A stretch of DNA of 64,000 nucleotides from QNZT01 sp964573205. Its GTDB lineage: Bacteria > Campylobacterota > Campylobacteria > Campylobacterales > QNZT01. The notes under the pieces are model-generated. The model was not told the DNA's origin. It ran no database searches and was given only the letters and a program-made list of their open reading frames with translations. The position numbers and the translations under genes were made by a program. The stretch is from contig CAZNIT010000041.1 of assembly GCA_964573205.1 (NCBI GenBank), positions 104,619 through 168,618 on the forward strand, written 5' to 3'. Each line of letters starts with the position of its first letter. Position 1 is the first letter of the stretch. Of the stretch, positions 1-8,963 are shown in pieces.

Positions 1-241
1 TCAGACTATGTACGGCTATATGAGCCTCGCCGTTTAACATAGCGTCTTCGAGCTCTTTTGTAAAGAGTCCCTTCCCGCCGATTTTCGCCAAAGGAGTATC
101 AAGGATAATATCTCCTTTGGTTTTCATAACTTTCAGTTCGACTTCAAGTCCGGGATGAGCTTTTTGAAGTCTCTCCTTTATATGCTCGGACTGCCATAAC
201 GCAAGCTTGCTGCCTCTTGTCGCAATAATCAACTTTTTCAT
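1..241 (-). CDS. hemC: Hydroxymethylbilane synthase, N-terminal part (cut by window edge)
   Basis: Porphobilinogen deaminase joins four porphobilinogen molecules into hydroxymethylbilane in cytoplasmic tetrapyrrole synthesis. The first 80 codons are visible. They begin MKKLIIATRGSKLALWQ and continue with the TKGD, GGKGLFTKELE and HIAVHSL blocks that are diagnostic of HemC. The rest, including the dipyrromethane cofactor cysteine, lies beyond position 1. The ATG overlaps the stop of the upstream thiol-oxidoreductase gene by 4 bases (ATGA), so it is probably translationally coupled. It is the last visible gene of a long run that also contains hemA, another enzyme of the pathway. Confidence 0.95.
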   Translation of the reverse strand, partial: MKKLIIATRGSKLALWQSEHIKERLQKAHPGLEVELKVMKTKGDIILDTPLAKIGGKGLFTKELEDAMLNGEAHIAVHSL

Positions 242-1125
242 TTTTTTCCTATAATTTCTCTATATTTGTTTCTGCTGAAATCTTTTTTCCCGTTTACATA
301 TACCGTCGGCGTACCGCTTATCATCATTTTACCGGCCATTTTCAAATCTTCTTCATATCTGCTGACGATCTTTTTATCTTTTATATCTTCGAGAGTGACA
401 TTCGAGTTCATTTTTTTATTAAATTCGGCAAGTATTTTTTTATCGTCATCCGTGTCTATATTGAACTTTTTAGCATAGATTTTTTCCATAATGTTTTTGC
501 CGCCTTTTTCTTCGAGCACCATAGCCGCTTTGATAATCGTCGGTGCCTCTTTGTGAAGCATAGTAAGCGGAAAATGATAATAATACAGTGCTATTTTATC
601 CGGATTTTCTTTCGCGGCTTTTAGAAGCTTCGGTAGATACTCTTGACAAAACGGACAGATCGGATCGCTAAACACTACGATTTTCGCAGGCGCATTTTCA
701 TTGCCGTATAAAAGGTGATCCTTTCTGTAAAACGAACTATCCATATCCGGTACGATTTTATCTTTCAAGGAGGCTCTATTTACGATATTTACGAAGTCTC
801 TGGTAATATACTTACCGTTACTGAATATTTTATCATGAACGGTCATCGTTTTGCCTTTTTGCTTGAGAAGCTTAAGGTCGATATCGAGAAAATAAATTTT
901 CCAGCCGGGAAGATCCTTGACTTTTTTAGATTGCCTTATACTTATCCCTTTAAGGGAGAAGTCTTTGTTAACCGAAATCGCTTTTTTGACATAGCTTAAC
1001 AATCTTTTTTGATGCTTCTGTTCGGCCGTGAGGTTTACATCTTTTTTTATATTCTTGGCAAAAAGCCCCACACCGCTACTTGAGAGTAGTGTCACTATCA
1101 ATAACTTCGACATCAATCGCGTCAT
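238..1125 (-). CDS. Periplasmic DsbA/DsbG-like thiol:disulfide oxidoreductase
   Basis: 295 aa. An N-terminal signal peptide (about residues 1-23, ending near LFAKN) exports it. The thioredoxin-fold domain carries CPFC at residues 157-160 after a FSDPI strand and a cis-proline loop SGTP near 270-273. It should form, reduce or isomerise disulfides in periplasmic proteins. The stretch between signal peptide and redox domain (about 25-140) resembles the dimerisation arm of DsbC/DsbG-type proteins, which suggests isomerase or reductase rather than plain DsbA; this is inference. The start is fixed by an AAGGAG six bases before the ATG, although the gene then overlaps the end of fxsA by 50 bases. 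Its position next to hemC is typical of this lineage. Confidence 0.85.
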   Translation of the reverse strand: MTRLMSKLLIVTLLSSSGVGLFAKNIKKDVNLTAEQKHQKRLLSYVKKAISVNKDFSLKGISIRQSKKVKDLPGWKIYFLDIDLKLLKQKGKTMTVHDKIFSNGKYITRDFVNIVNRASLKDKIVPDMDSSFYRKDHLLYGNENAPAKIVVFSDPICPFCQEYLPKLLKAAKENPDKIALYYYHFPLTMLHKEAPTIIKAAMVLEEKGGKNIMEKIYAKKFNIDTDDDKKILAEFNKKMNSNVTLEDIKDKKIVSRYEEDLKMAGKMMISGTPTVYVNGKKDFSRNKYREIIGKK

Positions 1126-1489
1126 CGTTTTCTCCTTTATAAGTTCGTTTTTTCTCTTTCAAATGCAAAATATTTTTAGCAATAAACGTACCAAAAAACC
1201 CAAACTGCAACACCACTCCGAGGATGTCGCTGAAAAAGCCCGGGACTATCAGTAAAACGGCTCCAAGCAGCGACATGATGTTCATCTTTTGAAATTGATC
1301 CACCGTTATACTGCCTTGCATAAGAGCCGTCATACTTTGAGCAAGAGTATATCGAAAGTTTGTTAACAAAAAAAATCCGATTATCGCGCTTACGACGATC
1401 TCGAGAAAAGTGGCCAATCCGCCGATATTTGCGGCTATATCAACAGTTATCACCACCTCTAAAAAAAAGTAAATCAAAAAATAAATCAC
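1076..1489 (-). CDS. fxsA: FxsA-family inner-membrane protein
   Basis: 137 aa, usual length for the family. Three to four hydrophobic segments (about 1-15, 25-45, 72-100) are followed by a charged cytoplasmic tail. The block VPGFFSDILG is the FxsA signature. FxsA was named for suppressing F-plasmid exclusion of phage T7 in E. coli; its normal role is not established. The start is a GTG that overlaps the proS stop (TAG), with GGAG five bases upstream. Co-transcription with proS and hemA is a lineage habit rather than a functional clue. Confidence 0.85.
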   Translation of the reverse strand: MIYFLIYFFLEVVITVDIAANIGGLATFLEIVVSAIIGFFLLTNFRYTLAQSMTALMQGSITVDQFQKMNIMSLLGAVLLIVPGFFSDILGVVLQFGFFGTFIAKNILHLKEKKRTYKGENDDAIDVEVIDSDTTLK

Positions 1490-3180
1490 TATATCTCCGT
1501 TAACTTTTCAAACAGATCATCGACACTCACTTCCTCTTTTTCAAGAGTTTTACGATCGACAATCTCGACCACACCCTCTTTCAAACCTTTACCGACGATA
1601 ACGGCTTTTGGAAAACCGAAAAGTTCAAAATCGCTTATCTTGAATCCGAATCTCTCGTTTCTATCGTCCAAAAGTACGCTTTTAGAACTTTTTTGAAGTT
1701 TTTCGTAAAGATCGTACGCATATCTCTTTTGCTCTTCATCTTTGATATTGGATATGATGATCATAATCTCAAATGGGGTTGTCTCTTTTGTCCAAATACA
1801 CCCTTTATCGTCATGATTTTGCTCTATCATAACCGCAACCAACCTACTGACTCCGATACCGTATGTTCCCATTACAAAAGGTTTGGTTTTACCGTTTTTA
1901 TCCAAAAATACGGCATCCAACGCTTGAGAGTATTTTGTTCCTAACTGAAATATATGACCTACTTCTATCCCTTTTGTGATAGTTAGTCTGCCGCCGCAGT
2001 GAATACACTCGTCTCCCTCTTGTACGCTCACCAAGTCTTGAAAAATAAAATCTTTTCCTTTAAACGAAAAACCGACATAATGATAATTCTCTTTATTCGC
2101 TCCGCATATCAATAAATTTTCATTTTCAAGTTCGCTATCAACTATGCACTTTACACCATCGACACCGGGTCCCATATAGCCGGCAACCAAGCCGGCATCT
2201 TTGAGATCCTCTTGCGTTGCATCCTCAAACTCCAAAGCTCCGCATGCAAAAAGGGCTTTCGTCTCTTCGAGCGTATCGCTTCCTCGCATAAAAAACAGAA
2301 CGATCTCCTTTTTATCTCCGAAATCAGCTTTTTTTGCTATCGCTTTTACTAGATAATACGGATCTATTTTAAAAAACTCGCTAAGTTCTTCTATCGTTTT
2401 GACTTCAGGGGTGTAAAATTCTCCCTCTCTCATTTCAACTTCATCGTCCACAGGCGGTTTTTTGACTCTTTTCGCGGCTTCGATGTTCGCGCCGTAATCA
2501 CACCCTCGGCAAATTACGATATCGTCTTCACCGTTTTCGGCAAGAACCATAAATTCTCTCGAACCGCTTCCACCTATCGCACCGCTGTTGGCTTCGACCA
2601 CTCTGTACTCCAGCTCCAGTCTATCAAATATTTTCGAATAGGTTTCTTGCATCAAGGCATACTCTCTTTGCATATCCTCGACACTTTCATGAAAACTGTA
2701 ACCGTCCTTCATCAAAAACTCTCGACCTCTTAAAAGCCCGTATCTCGGTCTAGCTTCGTCACGAAATTTGGTATTTATCTGATAAAGGTTCAAAGGAAGC
2801 TGTTTGTAACTTTTAACGCGCCCTCTAACTAAATCGACCATAGCCTCTTCATGCGTTGGTCCTAGAACATATTCGTTATTTTTACGATCTTTAAATCTCA
2901 AAAGCTCTTTTCCGAATTTATCGTATCGTCCGCTCTCTTTCCAAAGCTGATAAGGAGTGATAAAACCTAGCTGAACCTCTTGACATCCCGCCTTGTCAAG
3001 TTCCTCTTTAACGATAGCTCTTATCTTATCGAGTACCATTTTACCAAGCGGTAAAAAATTATATATCCCGCTTCCGACTTGCGATATAAATCCTCCTCGC
3101 AAAAGATATATATGACTGGGAAGAAGCGCGTCTTTTGGCGCATCTTTAAGCGTAGGTGCGAAAAGCTCACTTAATTTCAC
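1489..3180 (-). CDS. proS: Prolyl-tRNA synthetase
   Basis: 563 aa, the length of bacterial-type ProRS with the editing (INS) domain inserted between motifs 2 and 3. Class II motif 2 is seen as FRDEARPRYGLLRGREF, motif 3 as GIGVSRLVAVMIEQ, and the editing domain occupies roughly residues 225-395. The C-terminal anticodon-binding domain begins near 465. It charges tRNA-Pro in the cytoplasm and hydrolyses mis-charged Ala-tRNA-Pro. The start is a GTG overlapping the hemA stop (TAG), preceded by AAGGA at normal distance, so it is likely coupled to hemA translation. Confidence 0.97.
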   Translation of the reverse strand: MKLSELFAPTLKDAPKDALLPSHIYLLRGGFISQVGSGIYNFLPLGKMVLDKIRAIVKEELDKAGCQEVQLGFITPYQLWKESGRYDKFGKELLRFKDRKNNEYVLGPTHEEAMVDLVRGRVKSYKQLPLNLYQINTKFRDEARPRYGLLRGREFLMKDGYSFHESVEDMQREYALMQETYSKIFDRLELEYRVVEANSGAIGGSGSREFMVLAENGEDDIVICRGCDYGANIEAAKRVKKPPVDDEVEMREGEFYTPEVKTIEELSEFFKIDPYYLVKAIAKKADFGDKKEIVLFFMRGSDTLEETKALFACGALEFEDATQEDLKDAGLVAGYMGPGVDGVKCIVDSELENENLLICGANKENYHYVGFSFKGKDFIFQDLVSVQEGDECIHCGGRLTITKGIEVGHIFQLGTKYSQALDAVFLDKNGKTKPFVMGTYGIGVSRLVAVMIEQNHDDKGCIWTKETTPFEIMIIISNIKDEEQKRYAYDLYEKLQKSSKSVLLDDRNERFGFKISDFELFGFPKAVIVGKGLKEGVVEIVDRKTLEKEEVSVDDLFEKLTEI

Positions 3181-4508
3181 TATGAATCCTTTTTATGTAA
3201 ATCTTTTTGGATCTGATAATCACATTTGTAAGTATCTAGCGCCTTTCTCTGCGAAACATTCAAACCGAAAAAGAGTTGAATCGACTGAACCACCGTATCG
3301 GCTTGAGGTTGTTCGGCTATATTTTTAAGCATATTGGTAGGTTTATGTAAAAAACTGTTGAACGCTTGGTGAATAATTTTTTCTATCTGCTTCTCATACT
3401 CTTTTGGAACATAACCTTTTTTTATAGCTCTTTGTAGCTCTTTATGACTACAGGATTTCGCCATATCTCTGATCTCTTTGATCATAGGATCGACCGAGAG
3501 AGTTTGAAGCCATTTGAAAAAATCCTCGGTAAACTTTCCGACTATCTCATAAGCTTTTTGAGCGTTATGTTCGCGCTGTTGTAAATTTTGTTGCATTATC
3601 GTTCTTAAATCGTCCACCGCATATACGGTGAGATTTTCACACTCACACTCTTCTATATCACGCGGAATCGCGATATCGAACCAATGTCGCTCGAAAGAGA
3701 CGTTTTCAACCATATCGGCCGTTATCACCGGGTGCGACGCTCCTGTCGCCGAAAAAAGCAGACGGTAGTGATTTACCAACTTTTGAAGTTCCGAAAAAGG
3801 CTCTATCGTAACGGTCACTTGATCCAATTTTTTCGCTATTTCATGAGCTTTTTCCAAATCCCTGTTGACAAAAATAATATTCGCACCGGCATTCGCCAGA
3901 TGTTTAGCGGCAAGTTCGCCCATCTCACCCGCACCTACGACTACCGCCGTATATCCTCCGAGATTACCGCCGAAAATCTCTTTTGCTTTCGCTACAGCTA
4001 CACTCGCGACGGAGATTGGATTTTTGGATATATCCGTAGCGGTTCTAACCGTCGCGGAACATCTAAAAGCGTTATGCATAACACGAGCGATCTTTTGTCC
4101 GCTATAACCGTTTTCGTACGAAAAGCTGAAAGCATCTTTGACCTGTCCAACTATCTGCGTCTCTCCGAGAACCAAGCTATCCAAAGACGAAACGACGCTA
4201 AATATATGATAAATAGCTTGAGCGTCCGTATATATTTCGCCTTTACCTTCGAGTTCCTCTTGCGAAACGCCGGTGATTTTCGAAAGCGACTTCAAAATTT
4301 TCTCTTTTAGTCCTTTTATCTCCTTGGCGCTTACTATTATCTCCACTCTATTGCAAGTGGATACGACCAAAGCCTCATGCACTTCGTCGATAGCTATAAG
4401 AGCGTCATAAAGCTCTTTTCTAAGATCCAAATTAGCAAAAGATAACTTCTCTCTAGTTTCGATATTGGTATTTTTATGGGTAAAGCTAGCTATCAAGTAA
4501 CGCATCAA
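3180..4508 (-). CDS. hemA: Glutamyl-tRNA reductase
   Basis: 442 aa. It reduces glutamyl-tRNA-Glu to glutamate-1-semialdehyde, the first committed step of the C5 route to haem. The catalytic cysteine lies in STCNRVE (Cys52) and the NADPH-binding glycine motif in VVGAGEMGELAAKHL. The C-terminal dimerisation helix domain is present. A second ATG one codon downstream could equally be the start. It overlaps the polyprenyl synthase stop by 4 bases and runs directly into proS. Confidence 0.97.
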   Translation of the reverse strand: MMRYLIASFTHKNTNIETREKLSFANLDLRKELYDALIAIDEVHEALVVSTCNRVEIIVSAKEIKGLKEKILKSLSKITGVSQEELEGKGEIYTDAQAIYHIFSVVSSLDSLVLGETQIVGQVKDAFSFSYENGYSGQKIARVMHNAFRCSATVRTATDISKNPISVASVAVAKAKEIFGGNLGGYTAVVVGAGEMGELAAKHLANAGANIIFVNRDLEKAHEIAKKLDQVTVTIEPFSELQKLVNHYRLLFSATGASHPVITADMVENVSFERHWFDIAIPRDIEECECENLTVYAVDDLRTIMQQNLQQREHNAQKAYEIVGKFTEDFFKWLQTLSVDPMIKEIRDMAKSCSHKELQRAIKKGYVPKEYEKQIEKIIHQAFNSFLHKPTNMLKNIAEQPQADTVVQSIQLFFGLNVSQRKALDTYKCDYQIQKDLHKKDS

Positions 4509-5398
4509 AACTCTCTTTCTATCATATCTTTGATCACTTTTTCCAGATCTTCACTCTTATCTTCTTTAATCGCTTCAAGAGCCTCGTATCCGAGTTTTCT
4601 GGCCAACTCTATCGATTTTAAAACGGCGCCGCTCTCTCTCATTTTCAATTTTATCCATTTGGCTTCATCGTCATTCAACTCTTTTTTATAGAGACTTGAG
4701 AGTATCTTTTTGTCGCTTTCGTTCAAGCTTTTGTAAAGATAAATATACGGCAAAGTACACTTCCCCTCTTTAAAATCAGCTAACGCCGGTTTACCGAGTT
4801 TTTGACTATCGGACGTAATGTCTAGGACATCGTCTATAATTTGAAAGGCCAATCCGAGATTTTTTCCGTAAACGGCGTAAAAGTCGCTATCTTTTCCGCT
4901 CAAAGATGCGGCACATGCCGCGGTAGCCTCTATAAGTACGGCCGTTTTTTTATAAATCATGTCAAAATATTTTTCTTCGTCAAGTTGTAAAGAGTCGGAA
5001 TAGATCACATCCAAAAGCTCGCCTGCGGAGAGCTTTGTGACGGCATCCGAAATTTTACAAGCGATAAAATCGCTAAAATCGTTCAACTCGTAAAAGGCTT
5101 TGGAGTATAGGATATCTCCAAGCATTACGGCCGTCTTACTATCGTAAGTAGCGTTTATGGAAGGTGTTCCCCTCCTTGTAACGGCTTCGTCTATTACATC
5201 GTCATGAAGAAGGCTGGCGGCATGGATCAGCTCTATTACGGCGGCTAATTTTACGGCATCTTCGCTATTTGACGCGATTTTCAATATAAGCTTCGCTCGA
5301 AGTCTTTTACCGCTGGAGAGTTTTTCATAAAGTTCCAGAGCAAAGGGGTCAACTTCGGCTACATAGTTGTACATAAGTGATTCGACTTCTTCTAACAT
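4505..5398 (-). CDS. ispB: Long-chain polyprenyl diphosphate synthase (octaprenyl/heptaprenyl type)
   Basis: 297 aa trans-prenyltransferase. Seen directly: KRLRAK (31-36), first aspartate-rich motif DDVID at 66-70 followed by TRRG, and second motif DDVLD at 189-193. It condenses isopentenyl diphosphate onto farnesyl diphosphate to make the menaquinone side chain. Chain length cannot be read reliably from the sequence. In Campylobacterota the gene habitually sits just before hemA. The symbol is by family; heptaprenyl and octaprenyl enzymes are not distinguishable here. Confidence 0.88.
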   Translation of the reverse strand: MLEEVESLMYNYVAEVDPFALELYEKLSSGKRLRAKLILKIASNSEDAVKLAAVIELIHAASLLHDDVIDEAVTRRGTPSINATYDSKTAVMLGDILYSKAFYELNDFSDFIACKISDAVTKLSAGELLDVIYSDSLQLDEEKYFDMIYKKTAVLIEATAACAASLSGKDSDFYAVYGKNLGLAFQIIDDVLDITSDSQKLGKPALADFKEGKCTLPYIYLYKSLNESDKKILSSLYKKELNDDEAKWIKLKMRESGAVLKSIELARKLGYEALEAIKEDKSEDLEKVIKDMIEREF

Positions 5399-5406
5399 CT
5401 TCGCCT

Positions 5407-5838
5407 TTACTTTTTTGGTCTAACGATTCTTATCTCAAATCTCTTTGAAAGATCGACATATTCCATATCGAGCTTTACTTTTTTACTTTTATCGTCAAAC
5501 GATATGAATCTTATCACAAGAAAGTCTCGTCGCGCACTATTTTTGTAATCCGCGTTTACATAGACTCTTATACTGTTCAATCCATATGCGGTTTGAAGTA
5601 TATGCTGTCTCTTGAAACCTTCATGATCAACCAGTAAAACTAATCGTTTGTTATGAAAAAGAGTCCACCGAAACTTTAAAATCCCCTCTTGTTCGAAACT
5701 TTTTTTTTCATCTTTTACGATAACTACTTCGGCAACCTGATCTTTTTTCAGCAAAAAGGTATGAGTAAATCCGATATCCGCCCTCCCGCCGTACAGCAAA
5801 ACGACAAAACCGAGGATACCGAAAATTACTCTACTCAT
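5407..5838 (-). CDS. Conserved exported protein of unknown function
   Basis: 143 aa. A hydrophobic N-terminus (about residues 4-18, ending in GGRA) looks like a signal peptide or single membrane anchor. The rest alternates short beta-strand-like segments and many lysines and arginines, with no cysteines or recognisable motif. Eight bases lie between its stop and the ispB-like start, and its ATG overlaps the DUF2018 stop, so it belongs to the same operon. I do not recognise the family. Confidence 0.7.
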   Translation of the reverse strand: MSRVIFGILGFVVLLYGGRADIGFTHTFLLKKDQVAEVVIVKDEKKSFEQEGILKFRWTLFHNKRLVLLVDHEGFKRQHILQTAYGLNSIRVYVNADYKNSARRDFLVIRFISFDDKSKKVKLDMEYVDLSKRFEIRIVRPKK

Positions 5839-6109
5839 TTTTTGTTAATATATTTCCCATTCCCTCGATAAAAAGATCCGTCTGTCTTTTCTTTATCTTA
5901 TCCTGATTTTCCCAAATATAATTTTGAACTATCTGCAAAACATCTTTATCTTCACCCATCATCTCTTCGAAAAGAAGTTCAAAAGCCGCTATCTTCTCAA
6001 GATTTGCCGAAAGTTCCTCTTCCACTAAATTTCTATTCGCATTAAAAATTATATCGAAATATTTTTTGCTCGGACTGCCTCCAAACAGATCGTCATCTTC
6101 CAATAGCAT
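5831..6109 (-). CDS. DUF2018-family protein
   Basis: 92 aa, acidic and all-helical, with no cysteines. Length and sequence style match the Campylobacterota-restricted DUF2018 family, whose H. pylori member HP0242 forms an intertwined homodimer. Function is unknown. It is preceded by a 45-base gap from dus and overlaps the next gene by 8 bases. The N-terminal MLLEDDDLFGGSP segment is probably disordered. Confidence 0.78.
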   Translation of the reverse strand: MLLEDDDLFGGSPSKKYFDIIFNANRNLVEEELSANLEKIAAFELLFEEMMGEDKDVLQIVQNYIWENQDKIKKRQTDLFIEGMGNILTKNE

Positions 6110-6154
6110 ATTTTTCCCCTCTTCGTTGCTAAATAAGCAATGATTATACCATTA

Positions 6155-7093
6155 TTAGCTAAAAAATCTAAATATCATCTCTCTGATGCATTTTGTATCC
6201 TCTACTCTATTTATATTATCGCGAAATTGTGAAGAATTCGGAAAATTTTTCGAATAGGTATGTAGATGTTTTCGAAAAATATGCGCCCCTTTTTCTCCGT
6301 AAAACTCCAACATAGCATCATAATGCTCCAAAACAATTTGAACTATCTTTTTCTTATCGAGCGTTTTAAGATCATTTTTTATCTGATAAAATATCCATGG
6401 ATTTCCGACTGCACCACGCCCGATCATCACACCATCGCATCCGGTAAAGCTCTTTATTCTCTTTACTTTTTCATATGTTGTGATATCCCCGTTTGCGATA
6501 ACCGGTATCTTTACGCTCTCTTTCGCGACTTTTATAGCTTCGTAATCAACCGGCGCTTTATACCGTCCTGAACGTGTGCGTCCATGAACGCTTAGAAAAT
6601 CGGCACCGCTTTTTTCTATAGTTTTTGCGATTTTTTCGGGTATTTTTTCATCAAAGCCGATTCTAGTTTTTACCGACGTATAACGCTTGTTCGAATATTT
6701 TTTTATCGTTTCCACCACCCTCGCCATTTGATCCAGATCTTTCAACAAAGCGGAACCGGCATTTTGAGAGACTACTTTAGGAACGGGACAACCGCAGTTT
6801 AGATCGATTCCGTCGATCCCTTCCATTTCGTTAAGTATCAAAACCGCTTTTTTCGCCGTTTCGACATCGCCCGTTGCGATTTGAACGACATACGGAGTTT
6901 CTAAAGGAGACTTTTTAAGCATCTTAATAGTTTTTTCGGAGTTATATATAAGAGCGTTCGCACTTATCATCTCGCTATAAGTAAGATCCGCGCCGAATTT
7001 TTTCACAACGCTCCTAAACGGTAAATCGGTATAACCCGCCAAAGGCGCGAGAGCCAAAAGATCTTTTTTCGAAAAATCTATCGGCTCTTTCAC
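6155..7093 (-). CDS. dus: tRNA-dihydrouridine synthase
   Basis: 312 aa flavoenzyme that reduces specific uridines of tRNA to dihydrouridine with NADPH. Visible Dus signatures are LAPLAGYTDLPFR near the N-terminus, DLNCGCPVPKV with the catalytic cysteine near residue 100, VHGRTR, ANGDI and GVMIGRGAVGNPW. The last is the FMN-phosphate loop. The start appears to be a GTG directly after the upstream membrane-protein gene (6-base gap) and the ribosome-binding site is weak. Which Dus subclass (A, B or C) it belongs to is not clear from sequence alone. Confidence 0.93.
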   Translation of the reverse strand: MKEPIDFSKKDLLALAPLAGYTDLPFRSVVKKFGADLTYSEMISANALIYNSEKTIKMLKKSPLETPYVVQIATGDVETAKKAVLILNEMEGIDGIDLNCGCPVPKVVSQNAGSALLKDLDQMARVVETIKKYSNKRYTSVKTRIGFDEKIPEKIAKTIEKSGADFLSVHGRTRSGRYKAPVDYEAIKVAKESVKIPVIANGDITTYEKVKRIKSFTGCDGVMIGRGAVGNPWIFYQIKNDLKTLDKKKIVQIVLEHYDAMLEFYGEKGAHIFRKHLHTYSKNFPNSSQFRDNINRVEDTKCIREMIFRFFS

Positions 7094-7099
7094 ACTCTG

Positions 7100-8110
7100 T
7101 TATTTAAAGAATAGATCGGTATCGAAATTTTTTCCGCTATCTTTTAAAAAGAGAAGATATTTGAAAACCGGATACTCCTCTTCGCTGGAATTTTCCAAAA
7201 ACTCTCTAGCGTTATCAACCATTTGAAGCTCGAAAAGAACGTAAAGATAACCGTCTCCGGCCTCTTGCGGAAATTGATGTGCAAGTTTTTCAAAAAGTAA
7301 AATCAACCGATCCGGATTTAGTTTGCTTTTGAGTTTTTTTGCCAGATCGATATAGTCCTCTTTCGTGAAATCGAGATCTTTGATAAAATCGATAATATCT
7401 TCGTCACTCATGTCAATAGCGTTCTCTTTGGCATCTATCCGCTCTATCAATGTGTAAAAAAGCTCTTTCGTCGGTTCGACCTGATACTTTTTTATCTCGT
7501 CAAGAGAAGCGTAAGTAGCGAGAGCATGATGAGCTTTTTGACAAAGCTTTTTGTCTTCACACTTTTTCAAAATAGTCGTAGCATAAGTTCTATCCTGTGC
7601 TAACGCGTTAAGTGAGTTTTGCAAAACAAGCGCATTATCCGGGAGAAGATTGAATTTCGAGAGATCGACGACCTCTCCCTCTTTAATTCTCTGTTTCGCT
7701 TCCAAAATATCTTGGATTCCGTCATCATATACTCTGTGGTGTACCGACCTTTTAGGATCGATATTTAAAAGAGGCAGTATCATTCCAGGCAATTTGAACA
7801 CTTCGCTCTTATATTCATCGGCACTAACTTTCTTGCCAAGAAGCGCTCTTTTTGCATTTTCGACGAATCTTTCGCTATCGCTTTTTATCGTTCTGAGCTT
7901 TGCGAAATTGATCGTTCCATAAAAAATTAGATGAATTATCGTTACAAGATATAGTATGAGTGCTGGAATCAAAACCCACACGGCTATCGGAAGATTGATA
8001 TTTATTCCGGCAATAGGTAAACTGTAATACTCACCTGTATAAGTATAGATCGCTATACCCATAGCGATTATAAGCATGGCTCCTAAAACTATATACTTTC
8101 TCAAGCCCAT
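7100..8110 (-). CDS. Conserved membrane-anchored protein, helical repeat-like
   Basis: 336 aa. Two transmembrane helices are near the N-terminus (about 7-25 and 40-66), followed by a mostly helical soluble region of about 270 residues. Spacing of helices in the C-terminal part (LTFAKLAHQFPQEAG-like pairs) suggests a tetratricopeptide-like solenoid. No catalytic motif is seen. It starts with ATG after an AAAGGA and is followed immediately by dus. I recognise it only as a conserved hypothetical of this lineage. Confidence 0.75.
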   Translation of the reverse strand: MGLRKYIVLGAMLIIAMGIAIYTYTGEYYSLPIAGININLPIAVWVLIPALILYLVTIIHLIFYGTINFAKLRTIKSDSERFVENAKRALLGKKVSADEYKSEVFKLPGMILPLLNIDPKRSVHHRVYDDGIQDILEAKQRIKEGEVVDLSKFNLLPDNALVLQNSLNALAQDRTYATTILKKCEDKKLCQKAHHALATYASLDEIKKYQVEPTKELFYTLIERIDAKENAIDMSDEDIIDFIKDLDFTKEDYIDLAKKLKSKLNPDRLILLFEKLAHQFPQEAGDGYLYVLFELQMVDNAREFLENSSEEEYPVFKYLLFLKDSGKNFDTDLFFK

Positions 8111-8122
8111 AATTTGTGTCCT

Positions 8123-8473
8123 TTATGCAGTTTTTTCCACTATCTCTCTGCATACTATACAATATTTAGCCTGTGGTTTGACTTTCAATCTGGCAAGTCC
8201 GATCGGCTCTTCGCACATTTCGCAAACACCGTAAGTTTTGTTGCTGATTTTAAAGAGCGCATAATCGATCTCTTTTAACTCCTGTTGAAGTTTCGCACTA
8301 AGCGTTCGCTCTATCTCACTATCCGTACTGATCGTGGCATAGTCGGCTTCATCGCTTGCATCCGCTCTTTTTAACTCCTGTATCTCTTTTTCACTATCTT
8401 GTATAGTTCTTTGGATTTGATCTTTCCTCTCCTCGAGTATGGTTTTGAATGTCTCAAGCTCTTTATCAGTCAT
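8123..8473 (-). CDS. dksA: DksA/TraR-type zinc-finger regulator
   Basis: 116 aa. DksA binds the RNA polymerase secondary channel and works with ppGpp to adjust transcription. Visible are the coiled-coil arm with DASDEADYA near the tip and the C4 zinc finger CEMC...CIVC. The chosen ATG begins MTDKELETFK and has AAGGAG upstream. The frame is open for 33 more codons upstream but those run into rlmH and do not fit the family. A second, cysteine-less relative lies at 60.0 kb. Confidence 0.88.
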   Translation of the reverse strand: MTDKELETFKTILEERKDQIQRTIQDSEKEIQELKRADASDEADYATISTDSEIERTLSAKLQQELKEIDYALFKISNKTYGVCEMCEEPIGLARLKVKPQAKYCIVCREIVEKTA

Positions 8474-8507
8474 CTTGTCTCCTTGAATGTTTCGCTTGTT
8501 AGTTCTT

Positions 8508-8963
8508 TTATTTATGATAAGGGTGCTTGTGCAAAATAGTAAGTCCCCGATAAATTTGTTCATACAAAACAACTTTTGCGATTTTATGACTAAATGTCAA
8601 TTTACTTAAGCTTATAACAAGATCGCCTTTGGTTAAAAAACTATCTTCAAAACCGTAAGCACCTGCTATAAAGAAATTTAAGTTTGTATTTATATCAAAA
8701 GTTTTATAAAAATCAAAACTATCTAATAATTTACCTTCAGGATGAAGCAAGATATTAAATCCTTTCATAAAAGGCTCAAACGCCTGAGAGTAGGAGCTTT
8801 TAGCGGTTTGCGGATTAATATTTTGAGCGGAAGAAATTTTTTTGTTAAAAATATTATGCTCCTTGAAGCGAGCATATTTTGATATCATTTTAGAGTAATT
8901 TTTACAGATGGGAGTATATTCGTCAATACAACTTTTTTCGATCGTATAGAGGTCAATTTTCAT
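8508..8963 (-). CDS. rlmH: 23S rRNA pseudouridine-1915 N3-methyltransferase RlmH
   Basis: 151 aa SPOUT-family methyltransferase that methylates the pseudouridine at 23S rRNA position 1915. The LHPEGKLLDS segment, the FFIAGAYGF SAM-binding loop and the C-terminal HKHPYHK tail with the invariant final Tyr-His-Lys region are diagnostic. Its start overlaps the end of the ThiE-like gene by 11 bases. The protein is lysine- and asparagine-rich, slightly more AT-biased than its neighbours. Confidence 0.92.
   Translation of the reverse strand: MKIDLYTIEKSCIDEYTPICKNYSKMISKYARFKEHNIFNKKISSAQNINPQTAKSSYSQAFEPFMKGFNILLHPEGKLLDSFDFYKTFDINTNLNFFIAGAYGFEDSFLTKGDLVISLSKLTFSHKIAKVVLYEQIYRGLTILHKHPYHK

Noticed and set aside
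3684..4310. Long plus-strand open frame across hemA
   Set aside because: It lies opposite a well-conserved gene, has no ribosome-binding site and its translation shows no family features; it is a shadow frame.
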